A stretch of 18,081 bases of DNA, taken from NCBI GenBank assembly GCA_031271525.1, contig JAISVO010000033.1:1-18081 (forward strand), given 5' to 3'. Made by a program: the position numbers and the translations under genes. Positions 1 to 5,992 of the stretch are shown here, in pieces; position 1 is the first letter of the stretch, and every line of letters begins with the position of its first letter. The notes under the pieces are model-generated. The model saw only the letters and a program-made list of their open reading frames with translations, ran no database searches and was not told the origin of the DNA. The DNA is from Oscillospiraceae bacterium. Its GTDB lineage: Bacteria; Bacillota; Clostridia; Oscillospirales; UBA929.

Positions 1-522
1 GTCGCCGAAAGCCGCCTTGAACATGTTCCCCGTGTGGGCGATGGTACAGCAATAGCAGAAAATATCTGACACATGCTTGTCGGTATGCCTCGCGAGCTCA
101 CAGTGACAGCCCTTGCCGCAGGCCCCGACATCGTTCAGCTCCTCCGGGAGGGGCTTGATTAAGGTTAAAACGCTGCCGCGCAGCTCCATATGGTCCCCGA
201 TGAAGCCGCATGTCTTTAAAAACGCGAAAAATTCGCCGAGGGTGGCGCAGCGGTCATACGCTTCCTTTAAGACGACCCCCTGCTTGGCAGTCTCCGCTTC
301 CCCCCAGCCGCAGGGACAGCGGGCGACCATCATCTCCCGCAGAAACTCCTTGTCGCCCAGCTCGTCCATCCCGGTTGTAAAGGCGTCAAACCAAGACGAT
401 ACGCTGCCGTGGTCATCCCCGGCACCCTCGATGTCACCGAACAACCTGTCCCGTACAGCCTTGCCGTGCCGTCCCTCCACATCCCCGGCAAGTACGGAAA
501 GCCATTGCTTATTCAATTTCAC
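1..522 (-). CDS. Cysteine-rich protein of unknown function, 3' end outside window
   Basis: Read on the minus strand from GTG at 522, the frame stays open for 174 codons to the window edge, so the C-terminus is missing. GGAGG lies at 526-530. It is only 3 nt from this GTG, so TTG at 516 (9 nt away) is an equally possible start. The visible part has ten cysteines, at residues 69, 71, 92, 105, 135, 139, 141, 156, 158 and 159, in groups such as CPCGW, CGKGCHC and CYCC. This pattern suggests a metal- or cluster-binding protein. It faintly recalls clostridial proteins of the DUF6144 / thiazoline-carboxylate hydrolase-like type, but that is memory only. No signal peptide or membrane segment is visible. 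It follows the SIS gene on the same strand, separated by an intrinsic terminator. I do not recognise a function. Confidence 0.75.
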   Translation of the reverse strand, partial: MKLNKQWLSVLAGDVEGRHGKAVRDRLFGDIEGAGDDHGSVSSWFDAFTTGMDELGDKEFLREMMVARCPCGWGEAETAKQGVVLKEAYDRCATLGEFFAFLKTCGFIGDHMELRGSVLTLIKPLPEELNDVGACGKGCHCELARHTDKHVSDIFCYCCTIAHTGNMFKAAFGD

Positions 523-553
523 CAACCTCCGTATGTTCTTTAATTACGCAACC

Positions 554-579
554 AAAAAGGGGCGATACTCCATCGCCCC
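554..579 (-). terminator. Intrinsic terminator after the SIS-domain gene
   Basis: On the minus strand an 8-bp perfect stem (GGGGCGAT / ATCGCCCC, loop GGAGT) is followed directly by TTTTT. It lies 11 nt after the stop codon of the SIS gene and before the next gene's start at 522, so it separates the two. Confidence 0.9.
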
Positions 580-589
580 TGCACGTTCG

Positions 590-1630
590 TTATAATCGGA
601 TCCACGGCGGTGAGCCGTCGCCGATGTCGGGGTTTTTTCCGTCTGAAATCGCCTTGTTGTAGGCAATCGCCTGCAGAGAAAACAGGAGCGGGATGCCGCG
701 CACGCCATAGTTTTGGTATTCCGGCAGGGTGACGTTCAGCGCCGAGCCGAAGATGTTGTCCTTCTTTGAGGAAATCGTCATGATCTGCGCGCCGCGCTTC
801 ACGAGTTCATGGAGCAGGACGCCCTGATAGGCGTCGTCCAGCGGGGAAACCACCACGATGACAAGCGTCCGGTTGTCGATCTGACCGATGATGCTGTGCC
901 GGATGTCGAGGATATTGGAAAAGTCGGTCGGGATACCGCACATCCGCCCGATCGCGATCATCCCGGCTTGCGCCACGCCCGCCAGCTCCCCGTCGGCAAC
1001 GACCGTGATCTTGTCCCATGTGCCGCTCTGCCCGATCCCCTCCAGCTCGGCGGCATACCGCTGGATGAACATTTCCTGATTATCCGCCGCTTTGCGGAGT
1101 TCATCCAACAGGAGCATGTCGCCCGAAAGAAGGCCGATTATGTAAAGGTTTGTTAAGTATATGTTGGTCGCCGAGCGGGTGGCGGTGGCGGTTTCATCAT
1201 TAACCCAAGGCATCTCCAGCGCCAAATCGCTCACGTTCGCGAGCTTGGATGACTTCTGCGGGCAGATCGAGATGGTCTGCGCGCCCGACTCTTGGCGGTA
1301 CCGCTGCACCGCCGTGAGGACCTCAGAGGTTTGACCCGAACGGCTGGGCACAATCATCAACGTGCCGTTCAGCATGTCCCGGTAATACTCCGCGTTCAGC
1401 ATCAAGTCACCGGCGGCGTATGACATGGTGGTCAGCCCGCCCCGTATCTTCAGCGACAGCTCGGCGGACTTGCACAGCGCGTACATCATTCCGCAGCCGG
1501 TGAAGGTGACCGAGAAAAACCCCGAAATACCGAGGAAGTCTTTGATCCGAACTTCTTCGCCCTGTAAGTACGCACAGGTCTGCCTCAGTGACATGTGTTG
1601 GGAAAAAATTTCGTCCTCTGTGTTGAACAC
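590..1630 (-). CDS. SIS-domain sugar-phosphate isomerase/deaminase-like protein (GlmS C-terminal / AgaS / FrlB type)
   Basis: A predicted cytosolic protein of about 346 aa with two SIS (sugar isomerase) domains. The first carries TGCGMMYALCKSAEL and the phosphosugar-binding segment PSRSGQTSE; the second follows in the C-terminal half, ending in NPDIGDGSPPW. This matches the isomerase half of GlmS and stand-alone relatives (AgaS, FrlB) that isomerise, deaminate or deglycate amino-sugar phosphates. There is no glutaminase domain, so it is not GlmS; the exact substrate cannot be told. Longer in-frame starts at 1684 (GTG) and 1678 (ATG) lie upstream of or inside a strong promoter (1667-1695), so a transcript from it cannot use them. 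GTG at 1630 has a GGGGGG tract 6 nt upstream (1637-1642) and is preferred. The start is inferred, the family is firm. Confidence 0.88.
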   Translation of the reverse strand: MFNTEDEIFSQHMSLRQTCAYLQGEEVRIKDFLGISGFFSVTFTGCGMMYALCKSAELSLKIRGGLTTMSYAAGDLMLNAEYYRDMLNGTLMIVPSRSGQTSEVLTAVQRYRQESGAQTISICPQKSSKLANVSDLALEMPWVNDETATATRSATNIYLTNLYIIGLLSGDMLLLDELRKAADNQEMFIQRYAAELEGIGQSGTWDKITVVADGELAGVAQAGMIAIGRMCGIPTDFSNILDIRHSIIGQIDNRTLVIVVVSPLDDAYQGVLLHELVKRGAQIMTISSKKDNIFGSALNVTLPEYQNYGVRGIPLLFSLQAIAYNKAISDGKNPDIGDGSPPWIRL

Positions 1631-1666
1631 GGCAATCCCCCCAAGTTTCAGAAACACTCCGTATGT

Positions 1667-1695
1667 ATCATACAGCATTGTCACTCAAAAGTCAA
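1667..1695 (-). promoter_or_regulatory. Sigma-A type promoter for the SIS-domain gene
   Basis: TTGACT (1690-1695), a 17-bp spacer, then TATGAT (1667-1672), read on the minus strand. The expected transcription start near 1660 falls inside the longest open frame of the SIS gene and argues for the downstream GTG start at 1630. Confidence 0.75.
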
Positions 1696-1742
1696 AATGT
1701 TTTTGTCAAGCGGAACCTTCGTGTGCGACGGCTTGCCGCGCC

Positions 1743-2996
1743 TTACGAACCACCGTCCGCAACCGGTGGCGTGACGATCGAGGCGTTGAAGGCGGAGAGC
1801 TGCTCGGCGGGGTCCGCGCCGTCCCAGATGCGGGACGCCACAAAGCCAAAACCGCTCCAGAAGCGGTCGGCTCCGGGGATGGTCGGGGTGGCGAACGCGT
1901 TCTCCAGCTGCCGGATGAAGCCAGCCGCGTAAGGGGGACTGACTGCAGTGAAACTGACCGACGGTATTTCCCCGGTGAGGCTTAAACGCAGCCTTTGCAT
2001 CGGCTCGGTGAGGAGGAAGTCGGCGAACGCCGAGGCTTCGTCCGGCTGCTCCGACCATGCCGAAACCACCATCACCCGTATGTCGGCGGGCGCCGTCGCG
2101 CCCATTCCCCCGTCGTCGAAGGCGGGCAGCGGCGCGACCGCGTAGTCGATCCCCGTGAAGGCCGCCACATCCCACGACCCGGCGACACAGATTGCGGCTT
2201 GTCCCGAGGCGAACGCGCTCACCGACTTTTCTGTGGTCAGCTCAGCCGCCGGGACATCCAAAGCGGCGCGGAGGGACGCGAATGTCCCCATCCCGGCGAT
2301 TGCCGGGGGGGATTGCAAGAAAGAGTTTTGGGCGTTCTCCCCGCTCGGGCCGAAGAGCAGGTTGTTGCCCAGCGTAGTGAAGGGGAGGACGTGATACGCC
2401 GACCCGACCGGAAGGATAAAACCGTAGGTTCCCTCAAACGAGGCCGAAAACGACGCCAGCCCGCTCCATGTCCCGGGAGGCTCTTTTACAACCTCCCGGT
2501 TGTAAAAGAGCGCTAAGGTGGACGCCGCCACCGGGTAGCCGTAGATGATGCCGTTGACCGTCGCGCCCCGGACACAGGCGAGCTGTGACGACGACCGGGC
2601 TTTCTCTTGGTTCCTCGCGGGCAGTATGTCGAGGTTCTCCGCGAGCCGCCGGATATCGGTGTGGGGAACTGCGAACAGATCGGGCTGAGACGCGGACGAA
2701 AGTGAACTCAGATTGGCGGATTCGGCATCCCGGAAACCGGCCGCCGCTTCCTCCGGCTCGACGGCGACCGCCCGTACCGAAATATTGGGGTATCTCTTTG
2801 AAAACTCGTCCGCCGCCTCCTCGATGAATGGCAGCGCCGCCTCGGACTCCCACACCGTCAGGGTGATATTCCGCTTGGTCAGCACCGGCTCGTTCGGGTC
2901 GCTCGGCGAAGGGTCGGAGGGAAGCGGCGGCTCGGGTGTCCCGCAGGATGCCAGCAGGAGGAAGAGTACCGCGGCGAGGCAATGCAGACGCTTCAT
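1743..2996 (-). CDS. ABC transporter extracellular solute-binding lipoprotein (sugar-binding family 1 type)
   Basis: A 417-aa secreted lipoprotein. The N-terminus has basic residues, a hydrophobic stretch and a lipobox LLASC with the lipidated Cys at residue 18, followed by a Pro/Ser-rich linker. After it comes the typical start of family-1 solute-binding proteins (ITLTVWESEA, then an alpha/beta pattern with DLFAVPHTDI). Such proteins capture sugars or other small solutes outside the membrane for an ABC importer. Its ATG overlaps the nrdR stop codon (ATGA), so the two are translationally coupled. No permease or ATPase partner follows; the next gene downstream is the SIS protein with its own promoter. 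The solute is unknown, and the protein may work with permeases encoded elsewhere or act as a sensor. Confidence 0.88.
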   Translation of the reverse strand: MKRLHCLAAVLFLLLASCGTPEPPLPSDPSPSDPNEPVLTKRNITLTVWESEAALPFIEEAADEFSKRYPNISVRAVAVEPEEAAAGFRDAESANLSSLSSASQPDLFAVPHTDIRRLAENLDILPARNQEKARSSSQLACVRGATVNGIIYGYPVAASTLALFYNREVVKEPPGTWSGLASFSASFEGTYGFILPVGSAYHVLPFTTLGNNLLFGPSGENAQNSFLQSPPAIAGMGTFASLRAALDVPAAELTTEKSVSAFASGQAAICVAGSWDVAAFTGIDYAVAPLPAFDDGGMGATAPADIRVMVVSAWSEQPDEASAFADFLLTEPMQRLRLSLTGEIPSVSFTAVSPPYAAGFIRQLENAFATPTIPGADRFWSGFGFVASRIWDGADPAEQLSAFNASIVTPPVADGGS

Positions 2997-3460
2997 AGCG
3001 TTTCCTTCCGGGCGTGCAGAAGCTTATTAACCTCGTCCAAGAAGGTAGAGACATCGGTAAATTGGCGGTAGACCGACGCGAAACGTACGTAAGAGACTTC
3101 GTCGATCTCGCGCAGGCGCTCCATCACAAGGTCGCCCAGCCGGGAGGAGGGAACCTCGCGGTCCAAGCTGTTCAGGAGCTGCTGCTCGATGTCGGTGACC
3201 AGCTCCTCGAGCTGCCCGAGGGTGACCGAACGCTTATCGCAGGCGCGGACGAGGCTGTTGAGCAGCTTGGAACGGTTGAAGGTCTGGCGTGTGCCGTCTT
3301 TCTTGATCACCAACAGCGGCAGGCTCTCGATCGTCTCGTAAGTGGTAAAGCGCTTTGCGCACTTGAGACACTCCCGTCTCCGACGGATGCTGCTTCCCTC
3401 TTCGGTGGGACGGGAATCCACCACTTTGCTGTCAATGTCGCCGCAAAACGGACATCTCAT
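2993..3460 (-). CDS. nrdR: Transcriptional repressor NrdR of ribonucleotide reductase genes
   Basis: A complete 155-aa NrdR. The N-terminal zinc ribbon has C3, C6, C31 and C34 with the conserved DSRPTEEG and RRRRECLKC segments, followed by FTTYE. Residues about 49-139 form the ATP-cone (VIKKDGTRQTFNRSKLLNSL) that senses ATP/dATP. The ending VSYVRFASVYRQF is diagnostic. NrdR binds 16-bp NrdR boxes in nrd promoters and represses them when dATP is high. A Shine-Dalgarno AGGGAGAGG precedes ATG 3460. It is the middle gene of a three-gene operon, 18 nt after the 70-aa four-cysteine protein and overlapping the lipoprotein by 4 nt. No ribonucleotide reductase gene is in the window. Confidence 0.97.
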   Translation of the reverse strand: MRCPFCGDIDSKVVDSRPTEEGSSIRRRRECLKCAKRFTTYETIESLPLLVIKKDGTRQTFNRSKLLNSLVRACDKRSVTLGQLEELVTDIEQQLLNSLDREVPSSRLGDLVMERLREIDEVSYVRFASVYRQFTDVSTFLDEVNKLLHARKETL

Positions 3461-3478
3461 CTGTACCTCTCCCTTATT

Positions 3479-3691
3479 CTACAGAGTAAAATCGCCGTCA
3501 CCGTAGTCCCGGCCAAGCTTCTCGGGCTTAGCAGGCACACGCTTCAGCGCGTCGTACCGGAAGGACCGGCAACGGTCATAAGCCCCGACGACCCCCTGCC
3601 TGACACAGGCCACTTCCTTGGCGTTGAGGGACCTTCCGAGGGCGCAGTAGACACAGCGGGGATCCATCTTCCGCATGAACAGCGATTTCAA
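3479..3691 (-). CDS. Conserved small four-cysteine (zinc-ribbon-like) protein upstream of nrdR
   Basis: A 70-aa protein with four cysteines arranged CX2C-X12-C-X11-C (C13, C16, C29, C41) and a C-terminal segment CRSFRYDALKRVP. I recall this layout (short basic start, CxYC, GVV, FRYDPLKRVP, acidic end) from small uncharacterised clostridial proteins; their role is unknown, and metal binding is inference from the cysteines. The start is TTG at 3691, with GGGGG at 3700-3704 and the lysine-rich MKSLF N-terminus usual for the family; ATG at 3676 is the alternative. It is the first gene after a strong promoter and is followed by nrdR after 18 nt. Confidence 0.8.
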   Translation of the reverse strand: MKSLFMRKMDPRCVYCALGRSLNAKEVACVRQGVVGAYDRCRSFRYDALKRVPAKPEKLGRDYGDGDFTL

Positions 3692-3737
3692 AAGCCTGTC
3701 CCCCTATATCTATATATTGGCCAGATTTACCGATAGT

Positions 3738-3806
3738 AAACAGTATACTGTACATTTTTTTCTTTGTCAAGCACCGGCGCACATGGCACCACGACAAACA
3801 GTATAC
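3738..3806. repeat. 11-bp direct repeat AAACAGTATAC, one copy inside a promoter dyad
   Basis: AAACAGTATAC occurs at 3738-3748 and again at 3796-3806, 58 bp apart, in the divergent region between the nrdR operon and the coat genes. The first copy is part of the perfect 12-bp palindrome ACAGTATACTGT (3740-3751), which covers the nrdR operon -10. That palindrome agrees with the 12-bp core of the NrdR box at 10 of 12 positions, with two symmetrical mismatches. The second copy touches a possible coat-gene promoter. An operator role is inference. Confidence 0.5.
3742..3770 (-). promoter_or_regulatory. Sigma-A promoter of the four-Cys protein-nrdR-lipoprotein operon
   Basis: A perfect TTGACA (3765-3770), 17-bp spacer and TATACT (3742-3747) on the minus strand, about 50 bp before the TTG start at 3691. 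The -10 element is embedded in a 12-bp perfect dyad (3740-3751), so a protein bound to the dyad would block polymerase. Confidence 0.88.
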
Positions 3807-3813
3807 ATATCTT
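3787..3813 (+). promoter_or_regulatory. Possible mother-cell sigma (SigK/SigE-like) promoter of the coat gene pair
   Basis: CATATCTT at 3806-3813 fits the CATANNNT -10 of SigE/SigK, with CACC (3787-3790) 15 bp upstream as a weak SigK-like -35. No good sigma-A promoter is visible on this strand between 3750 and 3860. The motif is short and may be chance, but the downstream coat genes fit. Confidence 0.3.
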
Positions 3814-3866
3814 CTCCCCCATTGACCAATACTAGGAAGCAAACCTGCAAACAAAGGAGGTACAAC

Positions 3867-4046
3867 ATGACGGCAAAGGAACTGACCGCGCTGCAGGATC
3901 AGATTTCCGACGAGGGTGTGGTCGCAAAAAAATACCGCACGATGGCGGGTCAATGCAACGACCCCGCGCTCAAACAAAAGTTTGAGGAGATCGCGACCCG
4001 CCACCAACGGCATTTTGACACCTTGATGTCTCACCTCAATCCGTAA
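3867..4046 (+). CDS. Small CotF-like spore coat protein (first of pair)
   Basis: A 59-aa protein starting at ATG 3867 after AAAGGAGG (3854-3860). The frame is open further upstream, but that part covers the intergenic region and has no start with a ribosome binding site. The sequence is helical, with a charged pattern (KYRTMAGQCNDPALKQKFEEIATRHQRHFDTL) resembling one helical hairpin of the ferritin-like CotF family. Its stop lies 15 nt before a second CotF-like gene, and similar short-plus-long pairs occur in clostridia. Predicted to be a spore coat component made in the mother cell; it is too small for a firm call alone, and the neighbour is the main support. Confidence 0.8.
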   Translation: MTAKELTALQDQISDEGVVAKKYRTMAGQCNDPALKQKFEEIATRHQRHFDTLMSHLNP

Positions 4047-4061
4047 GGAGGACGAAAACAG

Positions 4062-4328
4062 ATGGCAGAAGCGTCACAGGGAACCCTAGGCGATAAGGAG
4101 ATGGTCTTCGACCTCCTCTCCACCCAGAAACACATCACCTCGAATCACAATACCCGGGCGGGCGAGTGCAAAAACACAGAGCTGCGCGACGCGTTCCTCA
4201 GCATCCTCAAGGAAGAGCACAACATCCAAAGTGAACTGTTCGACATCTCTTTCTCCCGGGGTTGGTATCCGGTCAAAGAGGCTCCCGCCTCCGAGGTCAA
4301 CGCCGCCCGGACTATGCTGTCACAATGA
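4062..4328 (+). CDS. Spore coat protein, CotF family
   Basis: An 88-aa CotF-family protein. The segments GDKEMVFDLLSTQKHITSNHN, ELRDAFLSILKEEHNIQSELF and the tail GWYPVKEA are typical of clostridial CotF-like coat proteins, which fold as short helical bundles. The start is ATG 4062, with AAGGAGG (4045-4051) overlapping the preceding gene's stop, so it is co-translated with the 59-aa partner. Expected in the spore coat; its exact place there is unknown. A GC-rich hairpin follows the stop. Confidence 0.9.
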   Translation: MAEASQGTLGDKEMVFDLLSTQKHITSNHNTRAGECKNTELRDAFLSILKEEHNIQSELFDISFSRGWYPVKEAPASEVNAARTMLSQ

Positions 4329-4332
4329 GCTG

Positions 4333-4354
4333 AGGGACGCCCAAGGGCGTCCCT
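4333..4354 (+). terminator. GC-rich hairpin between convergent coat and amidase genes
   Basis: AGGGACGCCC and GGGCGTCCCT form a 10-bp perfect inverted repeat with a 2-nt centre, just after the coat gene stop and just before the amidase stop on the other strand. There is no good T-run on either side, so termination may be weak. Its position between convergent genes suggests bidirectional use. Confidence 0.55.
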
Positions 4355-4358
4355 TCCC

Positions 4359-5690
4359 CTACGCTTTGACGGTGTAGTCCAAGGAGATCCAACCGGCGCC
4401 GCTTTTCAGCCGGCCCCAGCGGTTCGCCCCGGGTCCGCTGCCCGTCTCCACAATTGTATATTCTCCTTTGTCCTTGATGACGCCGGTGATACTGAAGCTC
4501 GTTCCGGGGCCGTTCCGGATGTTCAGGGCGTCCGCCGTTACCCGCACGGTACTCGGAACCGTCCGGCTACCGCCAACCGGCGCGGTGCCGCTCAAGTTGA
4601 GGGCAAGCACCTTTCCATACACCTTTTCCCGGCGGGCGAGATAGTTCTGCGTCTGGTTCTTGGTCGCTTGGTACATAGCGGCGACATCGCCTTTTCCTTT
4701 CAGCGCTTCCGCCGTGATGTTCTTCCACAGCGCCGACGCGGTGCCGTATTGGTTGACGCCGTCCGCAAAATAGATCAACGCGCCACAGTCGGTCAGCCCG
4801 TAGCTGATTCCCTTCTCCACATAGGTCTTTACGTCGGTCTGCGCCAGAGTATCCTGCGCCTTCTTGCTCTCCGGCGTCTTCAGCAGATTGACGATTTTAG
4901 CCGCTTCGTCGTCGGTCGGAACGCGTTTGTCCCACGCGCCGCTCGCCGCTCGCGTAATCTCATTGTACAAAGCGTCGCCCAAGATCTTCTGCGCGCTCGG
5001 GTTATTAAACGAAACGATCATCCGCATCAGCGCGAGAGCCCGGGAGGCGTGCCACCCGAATTCCCCGATTGACAGCGCCCCGTTGTCGTCCTTCGCGAGC
5101 GTTGTGTAGCTGCCCTCATTCGCCACGATGATCGGCACGGCGTTCTTCACGGCAAGGTCCAGCGTGTCCGTGCCGGGGGTCTTCAGCTTCTTGTTAACCT
5201 CAGAAGCGATCTGACCGTGGAGGTTGAACAAATAATCCCCCGGGCAGGATTTGTTGGCAAACCAGCGGTGCACCGTCATGTTGCCCGGATTGTTCTTGTC
5301 GGGACGCCAAACAAGTTCCGTTATGCCGTTCCGTTGGCAGATGTCGGCTACAAGGCTGATTATTGACTGGTACGCCGCGTCCGAGACATGCCAGTCGGGC
5401 GCACCTCCGTCATTCGCCACCTCAATGGTGACCGCGCGGTGGTCGTTCGCGCCGGAGGAGGTGCACCATGAGCGGTTTGCTTCGTCCACATAGAGCGCAA
5501 CCCGTCCATCGCTGCCGATCCCATAGTTGCTGCTCGCTTGCCGGGACGCCGGCGCGAAAATCGCGCCGCAGGACTCCACCGTGCAGTTGCCCGCCATGCA
5601 GTGGATGGTGATGGTGTCAATCACATGGTTACGCGGCTTGGTGCAGTTGGGACTTAACCGGGTGTACTTAACCAACGGGCTGTTGCTCAT
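4359..5690 (-). CDS. N-acetylmuramoyl-L-alanine amidase with central lysozyme-like domain and SH3b domain
   Basis: A 443-aa peptidoglycan hydrolase. Residues 1-160 form an amidase_2/PGRP domain that cleaves the MurNAc-L-Ala bond; likely zinc ligands are H30 (TITIHC), H141 (TVHRW) and C149 (KSCPGD). Residues about 175-370 form a domain seen in clostridial lysins, beginning NEGSYTTLAKDDNGALSIG, whose early Glu and SIG motif suggest a second lysozyme-like activity (inference). Residues 380-443 form a C-terminal SH3b cell-wall-binding domain with the hallmark LNIRNGPGTSF. There is no signal peptide, as in phage endolysins or spore/lysis hydrolases. ATG 5690 has GGAG at 5702-5705; a longer start at 5759 would add a low-complexity tail that overlaps another small ORF in a different frame. 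No phage structural genes are nearby. Confidence 0.9.
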   Translation of the reverse strand: MSNSPLVKYTRLSPNCTKPRNHVIDTITIHCMAGNCTVESCGAIFAPASRQASSNYGIGSDGRVALYVDEANRSWCTSSGANDHRAVTIEVANDGGAPDWHVSDAAYQSIISLVADICQRNGITELVWRPDKNNPGNMTVHRWFANKSCPGDYLFNLHGQIASEVNKKLKTPGTDTLDLAVKNAVPIIVANEGSYTTLAKDDNGALSIGEFGWHASRALALMRMIVSFNNPSAQKILGDALYNEITRAASGAWDKRVPTDDEAAKIVNLLKTPESKKAQDTLAQTDVKTYVEKGISYGLTDCGALIYFADGVNQYGTASALWKNITAEALKGKGDVAAMYQATKNQTQNYLARREKVYGKVLALNLSGTAPVGGSRTVPSTVRVTADALNIRNGPGTSFSITGVIKDKGEYTIVETGSGPGANRWGRLKSGAGWISLDYTVKA

Positions 5691-5793
5691 CGTCCTCCGC
5701 TCCTTTCCCGTCGTCAAACTCCTCGATGACCTCGGGGGGGAATTGGTCATCCGTGACAACCAGTGTCAGTTCGGCGTCTTGGTCAATGCCCAT
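5668..5793 (-). CDS. Small acidic protein overlapping the amidase start
   Basis: A 41-codon frame (ATG 5793 to TAA 5668) encodes an acidic peptide starting MGIDQDAELTLVVTDDQFPP and ending DDEQQPVG, with about 14 Asp/Glu residues. A purine-rich AAAGGGG at 5803-5809 lies about 9 nt upstream. It overlaps the first 23 nt of the amidase in another frame, a layout common for coupled lysis-cassette or tail-associated genes. It has no membrane segment, so it is not a holin. I do not recognise it. The composition and ribosome binding site make it plausible, but it could be chance. Confidence 0.5.
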   Translation of the reverse strand: MGIDQDAELTLVVTDDQFPPEVIEEFDDGKGAEDDEQQPVG

Positions 5794-5932
5794 TCTTGAA
5801 AACCCCTTTCCGGCCCGCGCGGCGTGTCACGCTGAAATCGACCGCGTTCGCCGGTATCATCTTATGCCGGGGGGCAGTTGTGGGTTACGGAAATCTTATC
5901 TCCGCTGTTTGTTCCGCCCTGTCAAATCTCCC

Positions 5933-5961
5933 TTGTATCCGCACCGCAGCGATGGTATACT
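5933..5961 (+). promoter_or_regulatory. Sigma-A promoter of the cysteine synthase gene
   Basis: TTGTAT (5933-5938), 17-bp spacer, TATACT (5956-5961), about 25 nt before the ribosome binding site GAGGTG (5981-5986). The 5' leader is too short to hold a T-box or SAM riboswitch. Confidence 0.7.
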
Positions 5962-5992
5962 GAATGCAACAATCTATTCCGAGGTGACATTC

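Noticed and set aside
113..595. 160-codon plus-strand frame opposite the cysteine-rich gene
   Set aside because: Ser/Pro-rich shadow typical of the antisense of a GC-rich gene; the minus frame has a ribosome binding site and cysteine motifs.
5893..5925. Minus-strand promoter TTGACA (5920-5925) for the amidase
   Set aside because: The -35 is perfect, but the only fair -10 (TAAGAT, 5893-5898) is 21 bp away, so I could not support it as a promoter.
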